This document shows positions 1 to 5,089 of a DNA stretch of 7,815 nt, one piece after another. This DNA comes from Chlamydiia bacterium. GTDB taxonomy: Bacteria; Chlamydiota; Chlamydiia; Chlamydiales; Simkaniaceae. The DNA lies in NCBI GenBank assembly GCA_020440405.1, contig JAGROF010000069.1, positions 1 to 7,815 of the forward strand. Reading direction: 5' to 3'. Positions within the stretch are counted from its first letter, which is position 1; every line of letters starts with the position of its first letter. Below the pieces are notes generated by a model. The model did no database searches. It saw only the letters and a program-made list of their open reading frames with translations, and was not told the origin of the DNA. A program made the position numbers and the translations under genes.

Positions 1-3
1 AGA

Positions 4-55
4 TTTTTTCTTTCCATTTTGATCAGAGATAAGGGATCAAAATGGAAAGGAAAAA
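4..55. repeat. Perfect inverted repeat at the left edge
   Basis: The arms CTTTCCATTTTGATC (10-24) and its exact reverse complement (35-49) form a 15-bp stem around a 10-nt loop (25-34). Allowing one G.T pair (9/50), the stem extends through a T-run (4-8) and an A-run (51-55) to 21 bp. The T-run precedes the stem and the A-run follows it on both strands, so neither transcript ends in a U-tract and it is not a canonical intrinsic terminator. It may be a protein-binding palindrome, part of a dispersed repeat, or a Rho-assisted end of a gene lying to the left. Confidence 0.75.
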
Positions 56-111
56 GATGCCAAAGAGTCTGGAATAAAAAAACAGTTTTATCATGAGATA
101 GGTTCATACCT

Positions 112-141
112 ATGACGTATAGAAAAATTTCCTTTTATAAT
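112..141 (+). promoter_or_regulatory. Candidate sigma70-type promoter for the Q-rich exported protein gene
   Basis: A perfect TATAAT (136-141) lies 18 nt downstream of ATGACG (112-117), a 4 of 6 match to TTGACA. Transcription would begin near 148 and give a leader of roughly 200 nt containing the 209-287 hairpin. The -35 box overlaps the right arm of the small palindrome at 98-113, which could be an operator. Base composition here is AT-rich, so a chance match is possible. Confidence 0.4.
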
Positions 142-208
142 CCACAGTCTTATGCTAATGAAGGGGTAAATAGTGCTTTAACTTTAAAAGCTCAAACCTA
201 ACTCGCTC

Positions 209-287
209 TTTTGATCGGCATTTTATCTTCGCTCTCAACAGCCACCTGTGGCTGCCTTCGAGCTCCAGATTGTAATGCCAATCAAAA
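209..287 (+). repeat. Long imperfect stem-loop in the leader of the Q-rich gene
   Basis: The outer arms at 209-222 and 274-287 pair at 13 of 14 positions. An inner stem CAGCCAC (239-245) and GTGGCTG (248-254) is perfect, and short matches in between (ATCT with AGAT, GCTC with GAGC) allow a largely continuous structure of 79 nt. No T-tract follows, so it does not look like an intrinsic terminator. It could be a regulatory RNA leader, a processing or stability element, or one copy of a small palindromic repeat. It shares TTTTGATC with the palindrome at the left edge. Confidence 0.6.
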
Positions 288-345
288 TAGCTTCATTATC
301 TCTGAACCTTTAAAGTGAAAACACTATAACACGGAGGTATATTCA

Positions 346-837
346 ATGAAAAAAATTTTAGCGGTGCTAGTCCTAGGGATGACTGCGGTCTATGCTCAAT
401 ATGGCTCTTACTCTGGAGGGTCCTCGAACAATAACTCTTATGACTCTTATAGTCAGTATGGAGGACAACAGCAACAGCAGCAGATGCAACAAATGCCTCA
501 ACAACAAGGCAGTATTCCATCAGACTGCTCCCACCTCTCTCAGCAAGAACAGCAATTTGCCAATCAGTTAAGCGATATGCATCGTACGATGTTTTGTCGC
601 CACTTTTCCGTCTCACAAAGAATTGAAGCCATGACCCTTGCAAGCGCTGGAGCTCAAACGCTTTCGGGAGGAAAATCTGAGATCACTCCTGATGAAGCGG
701 TTGAAGTTGTCATGAAAAATGCTAGACAAGACCAAGGAAACGGCGCGCAACAAGGTAATGGGCAGCAACAGCAGCAAAGTCCTTATGGCGGAAGCTATAG
801 CTATCCTAGCAAGAATGGTCGAGGCTCTTCATATTAA
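346..837 (+). CDS. Small exported protein with Gln/Gly/Ser/Tyr-rich ends, unknown function
   Basis: Encodes 163 residues. The start is supported by GGAGG at 333-337, 8 nt before ATG. Residues 1-18 are a typical signal peptide (MKK, hydrophobic core, then VYAQ), so the product is probably exported by Sec. Residues 19-55 are low complexity (Gly, Ser, Tyr, Asn, then a Gln run at 41-46 and again at 52-54), and residues 129-163 return to a Gln/Gly/Ser/Tyr-rich composition. Between them, about 58-128 is an ordinary, probably helical core with Cys61 and Cys84, which could form a disulfide outside the cytoplasm; it reads as SDCSHLSQQEQ, then HRTMFCRHFS and QRIEAM. I do not recognise the family. Composition suggests a disordered or self-associating surface or periplasmic protein. 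Its stop lies 1 nt from the stop of the convergent gene. Confidence 0.8.
   Translation: MKKILAVLVLGMTAVYAQYGSYSGGSSNNNSYDSYSQYGGQQQQQQMQQMPQQQGSIPSDCSHLSQQEQQFANQLSDMHRTMFCRHFSVSQRIEAMTLASAGAQTLSGGKSEITPDEAVEVVMKNARQDQGNGAQQGNGQQQQQSPYGGSYSYPSKNGRGSSY
466..507 (+). repeat. CAR (Gln) codon tract
   Basis: This run of CAA/CAG triplets encodes Gln41-46 and, after interruptions by Met and Pro codons, Gln52-54. A second short CAR tract lies at 763-777 (Gln140-144). CAA and CAG alternate, which limits slippage, yet such tracts often differ in length between strains. Confidence 0.7.
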
Positions 838-838
838 G

Positions 839-1714
839 TTATTTGAGGGCGGGGTAGGTGAAGCAAAAGAAGTGCACCACATTGAAAAGATAGTGACAAA
901 AGATGCTACTTTCGATGCTGCGTGTGGCTTGATACACCCCACCATAGATAAGACTGGCTATGAAAGCGAGGGAAAGAAAGCCTAGATCATGGACAAATGA
1001 AAAGTGAAGTAGGGCAAAAAGAAGGGAGACAATAATCACACTGGCTGTGCCTGACCATTTGGTATTCAGAGATTGGTCAATTTCTCGTTGTAAAAACCCC
1101 CGAAAGAACGCTTCTTCAGGAATGGTGACGAAAAAGAGGTTGCTGATGAGCCAGATCGCAGTGATATGGGGAAATTTTAGATCAATATCTACAAGGTGCA
1201 AGTAGAGAGCTAAGATCATCAAAATCATTACGCCAAGAGCGGTAAGAGCAAGCGTTTTGAGAACAACCATCCGGAGATGCATCCGTGACAAGAGAGGAAT
1301 AGAAATCGCTAGGGGAAAGAAGCCAATAAAAGGCTTATCATAATTCAGGTAAAGAGAATAGGGATACGCATCTTTGCTGATTTGAAGGTTTTCCCCGAGT
1401 TTCCAGTTGTGAAACCCTGGAAAGAAGTGAGCAAGCAGAGCGATAGAAATAAAAAAGGCCACCCCCATCACAATCATCCGAACGATTCCTTTCAAGGTGG
1501 AGGTGAGGGCAAGGTGTGCTCCACAAAGGAGTGCTAAAGCGACAAAGATTTTAAGATCGATGAGTTTCCCAATAAAGGCAAAGATGAAAGAAAGAGCAAG
1601 GAAAGAGCCCCATAGCCAGGGTTTTCGGTGCACCCATAGGCTAATAAATGCGAGGATTAGTGAGATGAAGGCAAGAGAGGCAATTGGATGATGGATAAAG
1701 GTGAAATAGGTCAT
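839..1714 (-). CDS. CPBP-family intramembrane metalloprotease
   Basis: The product has 291 residues with about eight hydrophobic segments (roughly 11-28, 36-50, 55-72, 78-97, 128-143, 151-173, 185-197, 222-240, 244-262, 268-286). The family signature is complete: Glu200-Glu201 and Arg205 in the EExxxRG motif, His237 in FALLH, and His274 with Asn278 in the HxxxN motif, all in the C-terminal half. These residues are known to form the active site of CPBP (CAAX protease and bacteriocin-processing, formerly Abi) proteins in the membrane, related to Rce1. The substrate is unknown; members process peptides, confer bacteriocin immunity or affect stress responses. The start ATG overlaps the TGA of the aldehyde dehydrogenase gene (ATGA, 1711-1714) and lacks a clear Shine-Dalgarno, so translation is probably coupled. 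Family assignment is firm and the physiological role open. Confidence 0.9.
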   Translation of the reverse strand: MTYFTFIHHPIASLAFISLILAFISLWVHRKPWLWGSFLALSFIFAFIGKLIDLKIFVALALLCGAHLALTSTLKGIVRMIVMGVAFFISIALLAHFFPGFHNWKLGENLQISKDAYPYSLYLNYDKPFIGFFPLAISIPLLSRMHLRMVVLKTLALTALGVMILMILALYLHLVDIDLKFPHITAIWLISNLFFVTIPEEAFFRGFLQREIDQSLNTKWSGTASVIIVSLLFALLHFSFVHDLGFLSLAFIASLIYGGVYQATRSIESSIFCHYLFNVVHFFCFTYPALK

Positions 1715-3123
1715 AAAACTTGGGAGATGAATTTTTCTTGGAGATACTCATAAAGACCTGAAGGGCCTCCCTCACGGCCAAACCCAGAGGCTTTGATCCC
1801 TCCAAAAGAGGCTTCAGGAGCACTTGGGAGGGCATCATTGAGTCCGATGATTCCATATTCAAGAGCGTTGGTGACGCGCTCTGCACGCTTGAGTCCTTCG
1901 GTATAGACATAAGCAGCCAGACCAAAAGGGGTTTGATTTGCAAGCCGAACCACTTCCTCTTCTTCCTCAAAAGAAATAATAGGGGCAACAGGGCCAAATG
2001 TTTCTTCGTTAAAAATATCCATGTCTGGAGTCACACCTGTTAAAATTTCAGCCAAGTGGGGGGCTTGACGTCCCAAGAGAGCCTTTGCCCCCTTTTTTAA
2101 AGCATCTTCCACGTGGGCCTTAGACTTTCTGAGAGATTCAGGGTGAATGAAGTTTGACAGCTCCGTTTCTTCAACAAGAGGATCACCGGCAACAAGTTCT
2201 TTTACGAGCTCTGAAAATTTTTGGATAAATTCCTTTTCGATCGATTTGTGAACAAAGATGCGGTTGGCACAAATACAGGTTTGTCCACTCATACGGAATT
2301 TAGAATCCACCGCTCCTTGCGCTGCCGCAGCGATATCAGCATCGTCGAACACAATAAAAGGAGCATTGCCTCCGAGTTCCAATGTGCATTTCTTGAGGGT
2401 TTTTGCTCCATGGACATATAGATCTGTTCCAATCTGTGTGCTTCCTGTGAAAGAAAACTTCTTAATGGCAGGAGAATCCATTAGAGCAGGAACAATATCT
2501 TTTCCTTCTCCAATCAAAACCTGAAGGGTGTTTTCGGGAAGACCCACTTCAAAACATATGGTGGCAAACATCATCAAGGAAGCAGGAGAAAAAGAGCTAG
2601 GCTTCACAATGACAGGGCATCCTGCAGCAATAGCAGGAGCGATTTTTCTTGCAGCCATAGCAACAGGAAAGTTCCAGGGGGTGATGACCGCGCAAGGACC
2701 AATGGGTTCATACCGCACCTCAAGCTTCCTATTATGCTTTGAGGAAGGGATGATTTTTCCATAAACCCGCTTTACCTCTTCGGCATACCATTTGAAATAA
2801 TTCGATGCATAGGTGATTTCTCCTCGTGCATCGGGCATGGGTTTCCCCATTTCCAATGTGATACATTTGGCAAGGTCTTCTTTTTCTTTCAAAAGGTCGA
2901 TCGCAATCGTTTCCAAGACCCTGGCCCGCTCATAGGGAGGAAAAGGAATTCTTGGATGTTTTTGAACCACTTCAATGGCTTCCGCGACCTCTTCAGGGGT
3001 TGCGGAGAAAATTTTCCCCCACTCTTTGCCTGTCACCGGAGAGACCATGGGTTTCTTTTCTCCTTTATAGGAGAGGCGCCCATTCACAATAGAACCAATA
3101 TCTTCAAGAATAAAGTCAGTCAC
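1711..3123 (-). CDS. NAD(P)-dependent aldehyde dehydrogenase, succinate-semialdehyde type
   Basis: At 470 residues this is a full-length aldehyde dehydrogenase, which oxidises an aldehyde to a carboxylic acid with NAD or NADP in the cytoplasm. Visible motifs in order: TPWNFP (148-153, Asn151 stabilising the thiohemiacetal), KPSS with Lys174 binding the cofactor, FTGST (225-229), ELGGNAP (Glu249 general base), SGQTCICANR (catalytic Cys283), EETFGPV (373-379, Glu374 binding the cofactor ribose) and SFGGIKASGFGREGG near the end. The GQTCICANR block and the C-terminal block are characteristic of succinate-semialdehyde dehydrogenase (GabD), making succinate from succinate semialdehyde, but relatives act on glutarate semialdehyde or lactaldehyde, so the substrate is inferred. 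The start is GTG, preceded by GAAGG (3130-3134) and overlapping the end of the APS-kinase gene by 8 nt. No GABA transaminase gene is nearby. Confidence 0.9.
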   Translation of the reverse strand: MTDFILEDIGSIVNGRLSYKGEKKPMVSPVTGKEWGKIFSATPEEVAEAIEVVQKHPRIPFPPYERARVLETIAIDLLKEKEDLAKCITLEMGKPMPDARGEITYASNYFKWYAEEVKRVYGKIIPSSKHNRKLEVRYEPIGPCAVITPWNFPVAMAARKIAPAIAAGCPVIVKPSSFSPASLMMFATICFEVGLPENTLQVLIGEGKDIVPALMDSPAIKKFSFTGSTQIGTDLYVHGAKTLKKCTLELGGNAPFIVFDDADIAAAAQGAVDSKFRMSGQTCICANRIFVHKSIEKEFIQKFSELVKELVAGDPLVEETELSNFIHPESLRKSKAHVEDALKKGAKALLGRQAPHLAEILTGVTPDMDIFNEETFGPVAPIISFEEEEEVVRLANQTPFGLAAYVYTEGLKRAERVTNALEYGIIGLNDALPSAPEASFGGIKASGFGREGGPSGLYEYLQEKFISQVL

Positions 3124-3766
3124 GGAGTACCTTCAGGATTTTGTTTGCACTTTCTTCAAGGGTTTCAACAGCGGTATGGCAGACAATATCTGGATGCTTT
3201 GGGCACTCATAAGGAGCACCAATCCCTGTAAAGAAGGGAATTTCACCAGCTAGCGCTTTTTTATACATCCCCTTGACATCGCGCTCAATACACGTTTCAA
3301 GAGGGGCGTCGACAAAGACTTCATAAAAACGCACCTCTTCCCCTTCAATCAATTCTCGCGCTGCATCCCGCACTTCTTGTCTAGGACTTACAACAGAGAT
3401 GATCACTACAGGGACAGAATCTAGAATGATTTTTGCCATTTCAGAAATGCGTCGCAAGTTTTCCTTGCGATCTTGCGGTGTAAATCCCAAATCACTATTC
3501 AGACTTTTTCGCACGTCATCGCCATCAAGGACAACACTATTGGGAATTTGCTGATGGATATAGTTTGCAATCGTTGTTTTTCCGCTACAGGGAAGTCCTG
3601 TCAGCCAAATCGTTGTTTTATACCGATCGTATTCCAAAATTTGGCTTTTCCCTGCACCAGCATCCCGATCTTTAGCCCTATCTGCATCGCTATTTTGAGA
3701 AGTGATTGGTATAGCCGTTAGGGTGATTTGCATCAAAAGAAAGAGAAAGATTAAGATACGGTTCAT
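3116..3766 (-). CDS. cysC: Adenylylsulfate (APS) kinase with a hydrophobic N-terminal extension
   Basis: From the ATG at 3766 the protein has 216 residues. Residues about 46-216 form a complete APS kinase, which phosphorylates adenosine 5'-phosphosulfate with ATP to give PAPS: Walker A GLPCSGKTT (57-65), DGDDVR (81-86), the DLGFTPQDR stretch (92-100), the conserved KGMYKKA (165-171) and FTGIGAPYE (179-187). Unusually, residues 1-20 are a strongly hydrophobic stretch after MNR, like a signal peptide or membrane anchor, followed by a charged linker (about 24-40). Normal CysC is cytosolic and lacks this. The start is fixed by AAGGAG 9 nt upstream; the frame also opens at 3823, but that would translate through the ribosome binding site. 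A TTG at 3637 would give a conventional 173-residue enzyme and cannot be excluded. No ATP sulfurylase or PAPS reductase gene is visible. It is the first gene of a coupled three-gene unit. Confidence 0.85.
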   Translation of the reverse strand: MNRILIFLFLLMQITLTAIPITSQNSDADRAKDRDAGAGKSQILEYDRYKTTIWLTGLPCSGKTTIANYIHQQIPNSVVLDGDDVRKSLNSDLGFTPQDRKENLRRISEMAKIILDSVPVVIISVVSPRQEVRDAARELIEGEEVRFYEVFVDAPLETCIERDVKGMYKKALAGEIPFFTGIGAPYECPKHPDIVCHTAVETLEESANKILKVLRD

Positions 3767-3800
3767 GGAATTATACTCCTTGTTTTGCTGAGCATAACCG
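3767..3800. promoter_or_regulatory. Short divergent intergenic region
   Basis: Only 34 bp separate the APS kinase start (minus) from the PgeF start (plus), so the promoters must overlap coding sequence or each other. GGAATTATACTCC (3767-3779) is an imperfect palindrome containing TATACT on the plus strand, a possible -10 for the PgeF gene with no good -35. On the minus strand the same bases read TATAAT, but lie only 3 nt from the ATG and overlap the ribosome binding region. No convincing promoter for the APS kinase unit was found; its upstream region is a T-rich tract within the first codons of the PgeF gene. Confidence 0.3.
3776..3781 (-). promoter_or_regulatory. Ribosome binding site that fixes the APS kinase start
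   Basis: AAGGAG on the minus strand lies 9 nt before the ATG at 3766. It favours this start, and therefore the hydrophobic N-terminus, over both the longer frame opening at 3823 and the internal TTG at 3637. Confidence 0.65.
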
Positions 3801-4499
3801 ATGCAGAAAAAAAAGAAAAACACGATTGTTTGGCTCGAGTTTGAGCTGCTAAAAAAGTTCCCAGAAGTGATTCAGGGGGTGTTTTGGAATCTTCCATTGG
3901 GAGAACGAGATGATCCTACGCACCCTCAAAAAGCCTTAGAGGTTTTGGGACTTTCTAAGGGAGTTAAATTGAAACAATGTCATAAAGATAACATCCTCAA
4001 AGTTAAAACAGTCGCTGCAGTTGATCATTATGACGATTATGATGGAATGGTTACGCAAGAAAAAGAAGTGGGACTGATCATTCGTCACGCAGATTGTCAA
4101 GGAACGATCTTTTATGATCCTGTTCAAAAGGTGCTCGGGAATGTGCATTGTGGTTGGCGGGGAAGTGTGCGCAATATTTATCAGAAAATGGTGCGCATGA
4201 TGGAAACAACCTATGGAAGTTCCCCTAAAGATATTGTGGTCTGCATTGGTCCTAGTTTAGGGCCCCACAATGCAGAATTTAAGCACTATGAAAACGAGCT
4301 TCCCCCTTCTTTTTGGCCCCATCAGACGCACCCCACTTACTTTGACTTTTGGGAAATTTCTAAAAGGCAGCTTCTCGAGTGTGGGATTCGAGAAGAGCAC
4401 CTTGAGATCGCACGGATTTGCACCTTTGATGAGGGGTACTCTTACCGGAGAAATAAGCGCACTCCCCATCACGGAACAATCGTAGCATTGTCAAATTAG
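3801..4499 (+). CDS. pgeF: PgeF/YfiH-family multicopper-fold protein (purine nucleoside phosphorylase / peptidoglycan editing factor)
   Basis: Encodes 232 residues, the usual size for this family (about 240). The metal-site signature is complete: KQCHKDN with His61, HADCQ with Cys99 and NVHCGWRGS with His116. Also present are the CIGPSLGPHNAEF block (148-160) and the C-terminal CTFDEGYSYRR (207-217), which corresponds to the family's CT...S[FY]RRD motif. Family members were first called polyphenol oxidases; E. coli YfiH (PgeF) prevents misincorporation of L-Ser into peptidoglycan precursors, and homologues including human LACC1 show purine nucleoside phosphorylase and adenosine deaminase activity. 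The protein has no signal peptide and should be cytosolic. The start is forced because an in-frame TAA lies at 3795-3797; no Shine-Dalgarno is visible. Codons 3-5 contain an A8 tract. The gene appears to be transcribed alone, since rfbC has its own promoter. Confidence 0.88.
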   Translation: MQKKKKNTIVWLEFELLKKFPEVIQGVFWNLPLGERDDPTHPQKALEVLGLSKGVKLKQCHKDNILKVKTVAAVDHYDDYDGMVTQEKEVGLIIRHADCQGTIFYDPVQKVLGNVHCGWRGSVRNIYQKMVRMMETTYGSSPKDIVVCIGPSLGPHNAEFKHYENELPPSFWPHQTHPTYFDFWEISKRQLLECGIREEHLEIARICTFDEGYSYRRNKRTPHHGTIVALSN

Positions 4500-4517
4500 C
4501 CACAGAAAAGGTATACT
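4488..4517 (+). promoter_or_regulatory. Promoter of the rhamnose/Kdo operon
   Basis: TTGTCA (4488-4493, 5 of 6 to consensus) and TATACT (4512-4517, 5 of 6) are separated by 18 nt, a good sigma70-type match. The -35 box lies in the last codons of the PgeF gene. Transcription would start near 4524, about 29 nt before the rfbC ATG. No operator or leader structure is evident. Confidence 0.6.
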
Positions 4518-4552
4518 GGAAAACCTAGATAGTGTCGTCATAAGCTGGGTTT

Positions 4553-5089
4553 ATGGAAATTAAAGAATTAAAATTAAAAGGCGCTCGAGTCATTACGCCC
4601 AATATTTTCAGGGATGAAAGGGGCTTTTTTTTTGAAAGCCACCAGGAAAAGCGGTATCAAGAAAAGGGGATTGAAACGCTATTTGTCCAGGATAATCACT
4701 CCTATTCTCGGCAGGGAACAATTCGGGGAATGCACTTCCAATCTAAGCCAGGGCAGGCTAAGCTTGTGCGTGTTGCAATGGGGAAAATTTATGATGTGGT
4801 TGTCGATATTCGCCCTGACTCCCCCACCTTTGGCAAATGGGAAGGGGTCTATCTAGATGATGTTTCCCATCAGCAAATTTTTATTCCTGTTGGGTTTGCC
4901 CACGGATTTTGCGTGGTCAGCCCAGAAGCTCATGTTTTATATAAGACAAGTGCTCCCTATCATAGCGAAACAGAAATGGGCTTCCGGTTCGACGACCCCG
5001 AAGTGGGGATCGAATGGCCGATTCAAGAGCCCATTGTATCGGAAAGAGATCAACAAAGCCCTTACTTTTACGAATTGAGGTGGTCATGA
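4553..5089 (+). CDS. rfbC: dTDP-4-dehydrorhamnose 3,5-epimerase
   Basis: This 178-residue cupin-fold enzyme converts dTDP-4-dehydro-6-deoxy-D-glucose to dTDP-4-dehydro-L-rhamnose, the third step of dTDP-L-rhamnose synthesis in the cytosol. Diagnostic stretches are DERGFFFES (21-29), FVQDNHSYSRQGTIRGMHFQ (44-63, catalytic base His61), VVVDIRPDSPTFGKW (82-96), FIPVGFAHGFCV (110-121) and Tyr130 in LYKTSAPYH as the catalytic acid. Asp166 in SERD matches the Asp that partners the His. Length is standard. The ATG has no clear Shine-Dalgarno. Codons 25-27 (Phe-Phe-Phe) are encoded by nine consecutive Ts, a possible slippage site. It is first in the operon and overlaps rfbD by ATGA (5086-5089). The product is also known as RmlC. 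Confidence 0.95.
   Translation: MEIKELKLKGARVITPNIFRDERGFFFESHQEKRYQEKGIETLFVQDNHSYSRQGTIRGMHFQSKPGQAKLVRVAMGKIYDVVVDIRPDSPTFGKWEGVYLDDVSHQQIFIPVGFAHGFCVVSPEAHVLYKTSAPYHSETEMGFRFDDPEVGIEWPIQEPIVSERDQQSPYFYELRWS
4625..4633 (+). repeat. T9 homopolymer inside rfbC
   Basis: Nine consecutive Ts encode Phe25-Phe27 about 70 nt into the gene. Gain or loss of one T would truncate the epimerase early and, because the downstream genes are translationally coupled, could lower their expression as well. Confidence 0.8.
5077..5080 (+). promoter_or_regulatory. Ribosome binding site of rfbD
   Basis: GAGG lies 5 nt before the ATG at 5086 and supports that start over the frame's upstream ATG at 5014, which would add 24 residues before the Rossmann strand. 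Confidence 0.6.

Larger units (their letters stand above)
1..345. other. Non-coding region upstream of the Q-rich exported protein gene
   Basis: No credible open reading frame is seen here on either strand. The stretch holds an inverted repeat at 4-55, a small palindrome ATAGGT-TCAT-ACCTAT at 98-113, a promoter-like pair at 112-141, a long imperfect hairpin at 209-287, and the GGAGG ribosome binding site (333-337) of the gene starting at 346. If the promoter is real, the leader would be about 200 nt, long enough for post-transcriptional control. Confidence 0.6.

Noticed and set aside
719..985. 88-residue plus-strand open frame spanning the convergent gene ends
   Set aside because: It overlaps both the Q-rich gene and the antisense of the CPBP gene, has no ribosome binding site, and its sequence resembles no family.
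839..1714. CPBP (Abi) protein as evidence of a phage-defence system
   Set aside because: Despite the historical Abi name, most members are not defence proteins and no nuclease, toxin or phage-related neighbour is present.
2258..2764. Plus-strand open frames of 78-88 residues inside the aldehyde dehydrogenase gene
   Set aside because: They are antisense to conserved dehydrogenase motifs, with no ribosome binding sites or recognisable domains.
3770..3775. TATAAT on the minus strand as the -10 of the APS kinase gene
   Set aside because: It lies 3 nt from the start codon; transcription from it would begin inside the coding sequence and exclude the ribosome binding site.
3767..3823. Longer start for the APS kinase at 3823
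   Set aside because: It would add a Phe-rich stretch and read through the AAGGAG that serves the ATG at 3766; it is an antisense reading of the A-rich start of the PgeF gene.
5014..5085. Upstream ATG at 5014 for rfbD
   Set aside because: It would put 24 residues before the Rossmann strand and overlap rfbC by 76 nt, whereas the ATG at 5086 has GAGG and the usual ATGA overlap.
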